Shown here in pieces: positions 6,894 through 13,359 of a stretch of 13,752 bases of DNA (position 1 is its first letter; each line of letters begins with the position of its first letter). This stretch comes from Clostridia bacterium (GTDB lineage: Bacteria; Bacillota; Clostridia; TANB77; CAG-508). A model generated the notes under the pieces. That model ran no database searches, was not told the origin of the DNA, and saw only the letters and a list, made by a program, of their open reading frames with translations. Where the stretch lies: positions 1-13,752 of the forward strand of contig CAADUD010000027.1 of NCBI GenBank assembly GCA_900752095.1, read 5' to 3'. The position numbers were made by a program, and so were the translations under genes.

Positions 6894-7058
6894 TGTGGAT
6901 TTTGTGGAAAACTACTTTTTATCCTTTGTTCCCTAAGGAAATTTATGTGGATAATTTTGTGGATAAATAAAAAAGTTATCTACAGTTTCCATTTTTGATT
7001 GTGGAAAATAAGTTATCAACAAGTTATCAACAAGTAATTCACAGGTGATTGTGGATAT
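6894..7058. other. oriC: oriC DnaA-box cluster between dnaA and dnaN
   Basis: Perfect TGTGGATAA boxes lie at 6946-6954 and 6958-6966. Near matches are TGTGGATTT 6894-6902, TGTGGAAAA 6903-6911 and 7000-7008, TTATCTACA 6976-6984, TTATCAACA 7013-7021 and 7024-7032, and TGTGGATAT 7050-7058. A weaker TAATTCACA is at 7035-7043. The boxes next to the trios all face the same way, while the group toward dnaA is mixed. With the unwinding element this makes a complete chromosomal origin in the 333-bp dnaA-dnaN gap. The rest of the gap (7059-7162) shows only T- and A-rich sequence. Confidence 0.85.
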
Positions 7059-7162
7059 TTGATGTATACTTCCCGTAAGAACAGTTTGACTTTCTTTTTC
7101 CAAACGAATATTTTTTCAAACAAAAATTTTAAAAAAGTTTCGTTTTTATTTAAATAAAACGC

Positions 7163-8491
7163 TTATTCTGAAAAAAGAGAGTTTTGCACAGTTTCCACAA
7201 TTAATTTTGTATTGGTATTTTCCCTTAAATCTTTTGCAATTTTATTGCATGCATGCATTACTGTAGAATGATCTCTTTTTCCAAAAGCAAGTCCAATTTT
7301 AGGTGTTGAAATTCCTGCTACATCTCTACAAAAATACATTGCAATTTGTCTAGGAAATACAATGTCAGATGATCTTTTAGAACCTTTCAAGTCTTCTACT
7401 GTTACATTAAAATATTTTGCTACTACCTCTTGAATGTATTCGGCAGATAGAACTTTATCTTTATGAGATACAATATCTGAGATTGCTCTATTAGAAAGTT
7501 CTATACTAATTGGCTTATTTTCTAAAGAAGATAATGCAATTAATTTATTTAAAGTTCCTTCTAGTTCTCTAATATTTGAGTCTACTTTAGTTGCAATATT
7601 AGAAAGAATTTCATCTTCAATAATAATGTGGTCTAATTGGGCTTTCTTTTTTAAAATTGCCATACGAGTTTCATAATCTGCGTTAGAAATATCTGCAATT
7701 AATCCCCACTCAAAACGAGTTCTTAAACGATCTTCTAATAATTGAATATCTTTTGGAGGTCTATCGCTGGACAAAATAATTTGTTTCCCCTCTTCATGAA
7801 GAGAATTAAAAGTATGAAAAAACTCTTCTTGAATTCTTTCTTTTCCAGCAATAAATTGAATATCATCAATTAATAAGACATCTATATTTCTATATTTATT
7901 ACGGAAGGCTTCGTTTTTTCCATCTTTAATAGCATTAATTAAATGGTTTGTAAATCTTTCTGAAGTGACATATAAAATATTAGCATTTTTATTGTTTTTT
8001 AAGATTTCATTACCAATAGCATGCATTAGATGGGTTTTTCCAAGACCTACTCCTCCATACAAAAATAAAGGATTGTAAGCTTTAGCTGGAGCTTCTGCAA
8101 CAGCTAAAGCTGCAGCATGTGCAAAACGATTGTTATTCCCTACTACAAAACTATCAAAAGTATATTTGGGATTTAAATTAGAATTAGAGTAAGTAACTGG
8201 TAAGTCTTTTAAAATTACTTCTTCCCCACTTTTTTTATCATCTTCTAATACAATTTTGATAGTATAGTCTACATTAGTAATAAAACGAAAAGTATTTTGA
8301 ATTAAATCTAAATATCTAGATTCTAACATGTCTAAATGCACAGGATTTTGTGCTAATAAAACAATTTCATTATTATCTACAGATGCAATTTCTAAATCTT
8401 TTATCCATGTGTTGTATGAAATTCCTGTTACTTCTCCTTTTAATAATTCTTTTGCTTTTGTAAGTAGTTCATTAATTTGTGCTCTCTGCAT
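7163..8491 (-). CDS. dnaA: Chromosomal replication initiator DnaA
   Basis: DnaA is the AAA+ initiator that binds DnaA boxes, forms a filament and opens oriC. Starting at the ATG at 8491 it is 442 residues. Domain I is at about 1-85 (INELLTKAKELL, ISYNTWIKDLE). Domain II is short. Domain III has Walker A GGVGLGKTH at 146-154, Walker B LLIDD at 206-210 and the arginine-rich RLRTRFEWG near 255. Domain IV ends with the DNA-binding signature GKRDHSTVMHACNKI at about 404-418. The frame stays open to an ATG at 8596, but the extra 35 residues are unlike any DnaA N-terminus and merely translate DnaA boxes, so I chose the internal start. A GGAAGG lies about 12 nt before it. The DnaA boxes at 8553-8585 lie upstream, consistent with autoregulation. 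Confidence 0.93.
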   Translation of the reverse strand: MQRAQINELLTKAKELLKGEVTGISYNTWIKDLEIASVDNNEIVLLAQNPVHLDMLESRYLDLIQNTFRFITNVDYTIKIVLEDDKKSGEEVILKDLPVTYSNSNLNPKYTFDSFVVGNNNRFAHAAALAVAEAPAKAYNPLFLYGGVGLGKTHLMHAIGNEILKNNKNANILYVTSERFTNHLINAIKDGKNEAFRNKYRNIDVLLIDDIQFIAGKERIQEEFFHTFNSLHEEGKQIILSSDRPPKDIQLLEDRLRTRFEWGLIADISNADYETRMAILKKKAQLDHIIIEDEILSNIATKVDSNIRELEGTLNKLIALSSLENKPISIELSNRAISDIVSHKDKVLSAEYIQEVVAKYFNVTVEDLKGSKRSSDIVFPRQIAMYFCRDVAGISTPKIGLAFGKRDHSTVMHACNKIAKDLRENTNTKLIVETVQNSLFSE

Positions 8492-8552
8492 TGTGCATAT
8501 CAATCCTTCCAAGAATATATGATAATAAGATTTTATAAATAATTCCATAAAG

Positions 8553-8585
8553 TTATCCACAAAGTTATCCACAGTTTGTGGATAA
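8553..8585. promoter_or_regulatory. Second DnaA-box cluster upstream of dnaA
   Basis: Three perfect boxes are packed here: TTATCCACA 8553-8561, TTATCCACA 8565-8573 and TGTGGATAA 8577-8585. A one-mismatch box TGTGCATAA follows at 8651-8659. This resembles the bipartite Bacillus-type origin, with boxes on both sides of dnaA, and probably serves both origin looping and DnaA autorepression. Confidence 0.85.
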
Positions 8586-8629
8586 GTAAACCCCATAAAT
8601 GTTTATAAATAGACAAAAAAATACAATAA

Positions 8630-8659
8630 TTGACATAATTATTAAAACTTTGTGCATAA
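8630..8659 (+). promoter_or_regulatory. Possible distal rpmH promoter overlapped by a DnaA box
   Basis: A perfect TTGACA (8630-8635) is followed by CATAAC-like sequence around 8654-8660 with a 17-19 bp gap. The candidate -10 falls inside the DnaA-like box TGTGCATAA (8651-8659). If real, DnaA binding would block it. The -10 is weak, so this is tentative. Confidence 0.3.
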
Positions 8660-8757
8660 CTTTAAGACATTATTCCCCTATAATTTCATATCATATCAAA
8701 AAGAGAAAAGGGAAGTCAATACTATAAAAAATAAAATACGAAAATTCTTTATAAATA

Positions 8758-8787
8758 TTGACATAACTACTAGTATTGGTGTATAAT
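8758..8787 (+). promoter_or_regulatory. Main rpmH-operon promoter
   Basis: Perfect -35 TTGACA (8758-8763) and perfect -10 TATAAT (8782-8787) are spaced by 18 bp. This is the strongest sigma-A promoter in the window and predicts a start near 8794, giving a leader of about 125 nt before rpmH. Confidence 0.85.
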
Positions 8788-8798
8788 AATCAAAGTGA

Positions 8799-8828
8799 TT
8801 TTGTCTGTTTTAATAGACAAAAATTTTT
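8799..8828 (+). terminator. Attenuator-like hairpin at the 5' end of the rpmH leader
   Basis: TTTTGTCT pairs with AGACAAAA over 8 bp around an 8-nt loop and is followed by A and five Ts. It lies only a few bases after the predicted transcription start. It may be an early intrinsic terminator or a 5'-end stabilising hairpin controlling ribosomal protein L34 synthesis. Confidence 0.4.
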
Positions 8829-8848
8829 AATTCAATAAAAAAACAATA

Positions 8849-8884
8849 ACCATATATTTTTAGTTACTAAAATATATTAGTGGT
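8849..8884 (+). promoter_or_regulatory. Second rpmH leader hairpin
   Basis: ACC...GGT closes a hairpin whose core ATATATTTT pairs with AAAATATAT over 9 bp, with an extra TAG/CTA pairing near the loop. It ends about 17 nt before the AGGAGG of rpmH, so it could influence access of ribosomes or act with the upstream hairpin. No known ligand-binding riboswitch core is recognised. Confidence 0.4.
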
Positions 8885-8919
8885 TTTGATAGAACAAATT
8901 ATAGGAGGTGCTATTAAAA

Positions 8920-9054
8920 ATGAAAAGAACATATCAACCTAAAAAAAGACAAGAACAAAAAGAACATGGCTTCATGAAAAGAATGAAAACTAAATCAGGA
9001 AGAAATGTATTAAAAGCTAGGCGTGCAAAAGGAAGAAAAAAACTAAGTGCGTAA
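8920..9054 (+). CDS. rpmH: 50S ribosomal protein L34
   Basis: This 44-residue, very basic protein carries the L34 signature: start MKRTYQPKKRQ, then HGFMKRMKTKSGRNVL and ARRAKGRKKLSA to the end. L34 binds 23S rRNA in the large subunit. AGGAGGTG lies about 11 nt before the ATG, giving a firm start. It is the first gene of the rightward unit and is followed 4 nt later by a strong hairpin, so it is likely made in excess over rnpA. It is transcribed away from the origin. Confidence 0.98.
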   Translation: MKRTYQPKKRQEQKEHGFMKRMKTKSGRNVLKARRAKGRKKLSA

Positions 9055-9058
9055 AACA

Positions 9059-9089
9059 AAAGGTCACGTAAACAAAAGTGACCTTTTTT
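9059..9089 (+). terminator. Internal terminator between rpmH and rnpA
   Basis: AAAGGTCAC pairs perfectly with GTGACCTTT (9 bp, 10-nt loop) and runs into six Ts. Because rnpA starts 18 nt later without its own visible promoter, this probably terminates only part of the transcripts and lowers expression of the downstream genes. Confidence 0.8.
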
Positions 9090-9106
9090 GAATTGAGTGA
9101 TAAAAA

Positions 9107-9451
9107 ATGAGAAAAATGAAAACATTAAAGAAGAATTACCAATTTCAAAACGTTTTAAAAAAAGGCAAATTTTATATTGGTGAACAAATTATTATTTACA
9201 TATTAAAAAACAAAGAAGAGATAAATTCTTTTGGAATTGCTATTTCTAAAAAAATGTGTCATGCAGTACAAAGAAATTGGATTAAAAGAAAAATTAGGGA
9301 AAATTATCGATTGCTCCAAAACAAGTTAAAACAAGGACATGATATTGTTTTTTTATGGAATAAAAAAATACCAATTGAAGAAGCAAATTTTTATATTATT
9401 CAAAAAGATATGGAAAAACTTTTTAAAAAAGCAGGAGTATTAGAAAAATAA
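9107..9451 (+). CDS. rnpA: Ribonuclease P protein component
   Basis: RnpA is the small basic protein cofactor of RNase P, which trims the 5' leader of precursor tRNAs. The 114-residue protein has LKKNYQFQNVLKKGK near the start, FGIAISKKMCHAVQRN in the middle and the conserved RNA-binding helix QRNWIKRKIRENYR (RNxxKR motif, about 54-67). Two ATGs compete, 9107 and 9116. The second, MKTLKKNY, matches family N-termini slightly better, but neither has a good Shine-Dalgarno. The rpmH-rnpA pairing is nearly universal in bacteria. Sequence for the RNase P RNA itself was not found in the window. Confidence 0.95.
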   Translation: MRKMKTLKKNYQFQNVLKKGKFYIGEQIIIYILKNKEEINSFGIAISKKMCHAVQRNWIKRKIRENYRLLQNKLKQGHDIVFLWNKKIPIEEANFYIIQKDMEKLFKKAGVLEK

Positions 9452-9456
9452 AATAA

Positions 9457-9675
9457 ATGAAAAAAATTTTTATTTTCTTATTGAAGGGATATCAAAAATG
9501 GATTTCTCCTATTTTTAGTTTCTTTGGAATCCATTGTAAATTTTATCCGAGTTGCTCAAATTATATGATACAAGCCATTCAAAAATATGGCTGTATAAAG
9601 GGAATTTATTTAGGACTAAAACGATTAATAAGGTGTCATCCTTTTTCAAAAGGAGGATATGATCCTTTAAAATAG
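9457..9675 (+). CDS. yidD: Membrane protein insertion efficiency factor YidD
   Basis: A 72-residue protein with the whole YidD pattern: GYQKWISPIFSFFG, the cysteine block CKFYPSCSNYMIQAIQKYG (about 28-46), GLKRLIRCHPF and GGYDPLK at the end. YidD is a small membrane-associated protein that assists YidC-dependent insertion. It starts 6 nt after the rnpA stop and lacks a clear Shine-Dalgarno, which suggests translational coupling to rnpA. yidC follows 12 nt later. Confidence 0.95.
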   Translation: MKKIFIFLLKGYQKWISPIFSFFGIHCKFYPSCSNYMIQAIQKYGCIKGIYLGLKRLIRCHPFSKGGYDPLK

Positions 9676-9686
9676 GGAGGAAATCC

Positions 9687-10649
9687 ATGGGTTTTATATC
9701 AGAAATATTTGGCTATTTATTAAATTGGTTATATAATTTTTTTAATAATTATGGTGTAGCTATTATTATTTTTTCTATTGTTTTAAGAATTATTTTAATA
9801 CCAATTACTATTAAACAACAACAATCTTTAAAGAAATCAGCAAAGTTACAAAAAGAAATGGCTGATATTCAAAAAAAATATAAAAATAATCCAGAAAAAT
9901 TAAATCAAGAGACCATTGAATTGTATAAAAGAGAAAAAATGAGTCCTTTTAGTGGATGTTTAAGTTCTATTTTGCAATTAATTATTATTTTATCTGTATT
10001 TTTTTTGGTTAGCCAACCGCTTACTTATATGCCAAGAATGAGTAAGGAAGAACAAACACAATTAGTAGAAAAATTTACAACGGAAATGACAGAAAGTGGA
10101 TATGGACAAAATAATAGTTATAAACAAATTGCTTTATTGGATTATATAGAAACAAGATATCAAGATTTAAGTAATCAATTGGCGCAAGAAAACATAGAAA
10201 ATAGGGAAGAATTAGAAGCACAAAGAGAGGAATATAATAAATTAAGATTAAATATGGAATTTTTGGGATTAGACTTAAGCAAAGTACCAACACAAAGCTT
10301 AAATGATTGGAAAGTATATATTATACCTGGCCTTTATGTTATTACCTCTGTTATTTCTATAAAAATTACAACTATGACACAAAATAAGAAAAAGAAAAAA
10401 GATATTATAGTCCAAAATGCAGAAGGAAAAGAAGAAGAACCAGATCCAATGGAACAAATGCAAGCAATGAACAAAAGTATGATGTATATGATGCCGATTA
10501 TGTCTGTTATGATAGCTGTAATTGCACCACTGGGGTTAGCATTATATTGGCTAATTAGCAATGTTTTAATGATTATAGAAAGATTAATTATTAATAAAAT
10601 TATGGAAGTAAAAGAATCCAAACAAGAGGGGGAAACTGTAAATGACTAA
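9687..10649 (+). CDS. yidC: Membrane protein insertase YidC/Oxa1 (SpoIIIJ-type)
   Basis: YidC inserts and folds proteins in the cytoplasmic membrane, alone or with Sec. The 320-residue protein has hydrophobic segments at about 22-41, 92-112, 207-230 and 264-305. The positively charged residue of the substrate groove is Arg34 in 'VLRIILIPI'. A Lys-rich cytoplasmic hairpin (about 43-85, KLQKEMADIQKKYKNNPEKL) follows the first segment, as in the family. An extended polar insertion lies at about 115-205, and a Lys-rich loop plus Met-rich stretch before the last membrane region. No N-terminal lipobox Cys is seen, unlike Bacillus SpoIIIJ. AGGGAGG precedes the ATG. The end overlaps jag by 8 nt. Confidence 0.95.
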   Translation: MGFISEIFGYLLNWLYNFFNNYGVAIIIFSIVLRIILIPITIKQQQSLKKSAKLQKEMADIQKKYKNNPEKLNQETIELYKREKMSPFSGCLSSILQLIIILSVFFLVSQPLTYMPRMSKEEQTQLVEKFTTEMTESGYGQNNSYKQIALLDYIETRYQDLSNQLAQENIENREELEAQREEYNKLRLNMEFLGLDLSKVPTQSLNDWKVYIIPGLYVITSVISIKITTMTQNKKKKKDIIVQNAEGKEEEPDPMEQMQAMNKSMMYMMPIMSVMIAVIAPLGLALYWLISNVLMIIERLIINKIMEVKESKQEGETVND

Positions 10650-11403
10650 AAAAATTATCTCAGAAGGAAAAACATCTACAGAAGCAATTGAAAAAGGACT
10701 AAAACAATTAAATGTTTCTAAAGATAAAGTAGATATTAGAATATTAGAAAATGAAGAAAAAAGAAGTTTTTTTAGTATTTTAACACCAAGAGTTGTAAAA
10801 GTTGAATTAACACTAAAAGAAAATATTCCAGAAAAAAAATCAGAAAATGAATTTTATAGAAAACCAAATAGAGCATTGCAAGAAGAAAAAGTAGATGAGT
10901 ACGAAGCAGAGGAAAGGAAACATAAAGAAAAAGTAGCTTTAAAACCAGAAGAGATAGAAAGGGCAAAAGAAAATTTAAAAACTTTTTTTAGGGAATTTAT
11001 TGTAAAATTGTCTTCTAATATAGAATATAAAATTACTTCAGATAATGAATATATTTATATAACACTAAATGGAGAAGAAGCAGGTAGATTAATTGGATAT
11101 AGAGGAGAAACGTTAAATGCAATGCAATTAATTTTATCTTCGATTGCTAATAAGAAAATAGAAGGAAAAGTACATATTATTTTAGACATTGAAAATTATC
11201 GTGAAAAAAGAAAAATTGCATTAGAAGAATTAGCAGATAAATTAGCAAGAATGGTTATAAAAAATGGAAAACAAGTAACATTAGAACCAATGTCTGCTTA
11301 TGAAAGAAAAATTATTCACAATCGTTTACAAGATAGCCAAAGAGTAAAAACATATAGTGTGGGAGAAGAACCATATAGAAAGGTTGTTATAACAAAAAAA
11401 TAA
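10642..11403 (+). CDS. jag: RNA-binding protein Jag/KhpB (Jag_N, KH and R3H domains)
   Basis: This 253-residue cytoplasmic protein has the Jag_N domain (about 1-55, ISEGKTSTEAIEKGLKQLNV), a charged linker (about 60-110), a KH domain with the GxxG loop IGYRGETLNAMQ (about 152-163), and an R3H domain near the end (LEPMSAYERKIIHNRLQD, about 213-230). KH-R3H proteins bind RNA and in Gram-positive bacteria affect cell elongation and division. The gene is coupled to yidC by an 8-nt overlap, with a GGGGG Shine-Dalgarno inside the yidC end. It is the last gene before the strong terminator at 11414. Confidence 0.94.
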   Translation: MTKKIISEGKTSTEAIEKGLKQLNVSKDKVDIRILENEEKRSFFSILTPRVVKVELTLKENIPEKKSENEFYRKPNRALQEEKVDEYEAEERKHKEKVALKPEEIERAKENLKTFFREFIVKLSSNIEYKITSDNEYIYITLNGEEAGRLIGYRGETLNAMQLILSSIANKKIEGKVHIILDIENYREKRKIALEELADKLARMVIKNGKQVTLEPMSAYERKIIHNRLQDSQRVKTYSVGEEPYRKVVITKK

Positions 11404-11413
11404 GAAAAATCGG

Positions 11414-11467
11414 AAGTCAAAGTTCGGATTTTAGTTTTAAAAAACTATTTCTAACTTTGACTTTTTT
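11414..11467 (+). terminator. Terminator of the rpmH-jag operon
   Basis: AAGTCAAAGTT (11414-11424) pairs perfectly with AACTTTGACTT (11453-11463), with an inner AGTTTT/AAAACT-type stem, and the 3' arm runs into six Ts. It lies 10 nt after the jag stop, separating this operon from mnmE. Confidence 0.85.
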
Positions 11468-11473
11468 AATCAG

Positions 11474-11535
11474 CCATTAGAGACGGTCTTTTTTAGTTAA
11501 AAATCATCCATTTAGAACAGTCTTTGTAGTTAAAA
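11474..11535 (+). repeat. Imperfect tandem repeat of about 28 bp downstream of jag
   Basis: CCATTAGAGACGGTCTTTTT (start 11474) and CCATTTAGAACAGTCTTT (start 11508), each ending in TAGTTAAAA, form two diverged copies with a 34-bp period. The remainder of the gap to mnmE is A-rich, with only a weak promoter candidate (TTGATT at 11580). Confidence 0.6.
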
Positions 11536-11681
11536 TGAAAAATATGATAGAAAACCAATAATTTTTATAAATATAGAAATTGATTTTAAAAAACTTCGGA
11601 TAGAAAATAGATATAAAAGTAAATAAAACACAGTAAAAAAGTAGGAATAAATACATTAAAAAAATAGAAAGGAGAAGAAAA

Positions 11682-13061
11682 ATGAGTACTACAATTGCTG
11701 CAATTTCAACAGCTCCAACAAATGGAGGAATTGGAATTATTAGAATGAGTGGAAAAAATTGCTTTACCATATTAGAAAAAATATTTATACCAAAACAAAA
11801 ACAAAAAATAGAAGATATTCCCGGATATAGTATGAAATATGGCTATATAATAGATTACCAAACAAAAGAAAAAGTAGATGAAGTATTAGTTTCCTATTTT
11901 AAAGAACCTAAAAGTTATACAACAGAAAATATGTGTGAAATTAATTGCCATGGTGGTATTGTAGTAGAACAAAAAATATTAGAACAATGCTTGATGGCAG
12001 GGGCAGAATTAGCTGAACCTGGAGAATTTACGAAAAGAGCTTTCCTAAATGGAAGAATAGATTTGTCACAAGCAGAAGGTATCATAGATTTAATTAATGC
12101 TAAAACGACACAGGAAGCTAAAATTTCTTTTCAACAATTAGAGGGTGGATTGTCTCAAAGAATTCAAGAAATAAGAAAAGATTTGTTAAGTATGATGGCA
12201 GATATAGAAGCAAATATAGATTATCCAGAATATGATTTAGAAGAAGTTACTAATGAAAATATGTTAAAAACATTACATGGAGTAAACATAAAGCTAGAAG
12301 CCTTAGAAAAAAGTTTTACAACAGGAAAATTACTAAAAGAAGGAATTAAAACAGTTATTATAGGAAGACCAAATGCAGGAAAATCTTCTCTTCTTAATGC
12401 TATTTTAAATCAAGAAAGAGCAATTGTAAGTAAAATAGAAGGAACTACTAGAGATACCATAGAAGAAATGGTAAATTTGCATGGAATTCCTTTGAAATTA
12501 ATAGATACTGCTGGAATTCGTAATGCAGAAGATGAAATAGAAAAAATAGGAGTTAATAAGGCAATACAATTATCAGAAGAAGCAGATTTAATTATTGCAA
12601 TTTTCGATAATACAAAGCCTTTAGAAAAAGAAGACATAGCGATCTTAGACTTATTAAAATCTAAAAAGGCCATTATTTTACTAAATAAAATAGATGAAAA
12701 GGATGAACATTTAGAACAAGTAAAAGAAATAAAAGAACAAAATAAACCAATCCTTAAAATTTCAGCGAAAACCAAACAAGGATTAGAAAAGTTATATGAG
12801 CAAATATTAAAAATGTTCGAATTAAAAGAAATAGAATTAAATGATGGAAACTTAATTACCAATGTAAGACACAAAGAACATATCAGAAAAGCAATTAATT
12901 ATGTCAATGAGGCAAAAAATACAGTAGAACAAAATCTACCAATTGACATTATTTCTGTACCAGTAAAACAAATTTTAGAAGAATTAAGTAGTATTACAGG
13001 CGAGAGTGTTTCTGAAGATATTATTAATGAAATTTTTTCAAAATTTTGCCTCGGAAAATAG
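11682..13061 (+). CDS. mnmE: tRNA uridine-5-carboxymethylaminomethyl modification GTPase MnmE
   Basis: MnmE works with MnmG to install cmnm5 on the wobble uridine of certain tRNAs, using methylene-tetrahydrofolate, GTP and FAD. The 459-residue length is normal. The N-terminal folate-binding domain (about 1-118) starts MSTTIAAISTAPTNGGIGIIRMSG. The inserted G domain has P-loop GRPNAGKSS (about 228), EGTTRDTI (about 252), DTAGIR (about 274) and NKID (about 336). The helical domain ends in the catalytic CLGK. AAGGAG lies 8 nt before the ATG. It is separated from jag by a terminator and 278 bp, so it probably has its own promoter. mnmG follows. Confidence 0.97.
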   Translation: MSTTIAAISTAPTNGGIGIIRMSGKNCFTILEKIFIPKQKQKIEDIPGYSMKYGYIIDYQTKEKVDEVLVSYFKEPKSYTTENMCEINCHGGIVVEQKILEQCLMAGAELAEPGEFTKRAFLNGRIDLSQAEGIIDLINAKTTQEAKISFQQLEGGLSQRIQEIRKDLLSMMADIEANIDYPEYDLEEVTNENMLKTLHGVNIKLEALEKSFTTGKLLKEGIKTVIIGRPNAGKSSLLNAILNQERAIVSKIEGTTRDTIEEMVNLHGIPLKLIDTAGIRNAEDEIEKIGVNKAIQLSEEADLIIAIFDNTKPLEKEDIAILDLLKSKKAIILLNKIDEKDEHLEQVKEIKEQNKPILKISAKTKQGLEKLYEQILKMFELKEIELNDGNLITNVRHKEHIRKAINYVNEAKNTVEQNLPIDIISVPVKQILEELSSITGESVSEDIINEIFSKFCLGK

Positions 13062-13103
13062 CAACAAAAAGTCATATATAGTAAAATTTAACCTATAAAT
13101 TAT

Positions 13104-13151
13104 AGAAAAATAATCCGTGAAAAATGCTATTTCAATATAGTTTGCACGGAT
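13104..13151 (-). terminator. Minus-strand hairpin terminator between mnmE and mnmG
   Basis: ATCCGTG (13151-13145 on the minus strand) pairs with CACGGAT (13119-13113), with an inner CTAT/ATAG stem, and is followed by TATTTTTCT. Read on the plus strand no T-run follows the hairpin, so it is oriented leftward. It could end a minus-strand transcript starting near the tandem TTCGAC motifs, or protect mnmE from antisense reading. Confidence 0.5.
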
Positions 13152-13225
13152 GAAATACGAACATCAAACAGTAACAAAATGACAAAAATACAATGTTTAG
13201 TATGCAAATAGTTGAATAAAATGCG

Positions 13226-13241
13226 TTCGACAAATTTCGAC
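13226..13241. promoter_or_regulatory. Tandem 0A-like boxes (possible Spo0A site), copy 2
   Basis: TTCGAC occurs at 13226-13231 and 13236-13241, 10 bp apart. The first continues as TTCGACAAA, the exact complement of the Spo0A consensus TTTGTCGAA, and the second as TTCGACATG. The pair matches copy 1 (1671-1686) in spacing and flanks, with CG before and AT after. On the plus side a weak promoter ATGACA/AATAAT (13242-13269) for mnmG begins at once. On the minus side TTCAAC (13216-13211) could be a -35. Confidence 0.45.
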
Positions 13242-13329
13242 ATGACAAAAAGTTATACAAAACAATAATTTTTGTTTCATACTAAACTGTAAAAAAATAA
13301 ATAGTAGGAAAGGGGGAGGGGTTACCTTT

Positions 13330-13359
13330 TTGGCAAACCCAATCAAAAATGAAATATAA
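13330..13359 (+). CDS. Possible 9-residue upstream frame overlapping the mnmG start
   Basis: The very strong purine-rich Shine-Dalgarno GGGGGAGGGG (13312-13321) is placed 8 nt before a TTG at 13330, not before the mnmG ATG. The TTG frame reads nine codons (with Met at the start: MANPIKNEI) and stops at 13359, overlapping the mnmG start at 13349. It may be a translational-coupling leader, or the sign of an indel. Confidence 0.3.
   Translation: MANPIKNEI

Noticed and set aside
8492..8596. 35-residue N-terminal extension of DnaA
   Set aside because: The added residues translate DnaA boxes and do not resemble DnaA domain I. The internal ATG at 8491 matches the family.
11504..11770. Hydrophobic 88-codon minus-strand frame over the mnmE 5' end
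   Set aside because: It overlaps the mnmE start, has no Shine-Dalgarno, and its hydrophobicity follows from the complement of A-rich DNA.
12410..12874. 154-codon minus-strand frame opposite mnmE
   Set aside because: It is a shadow of the MnmE G-domain coding sequence, Ser- and Phe-rich as expected from reverse-complemented AT-rich codons.
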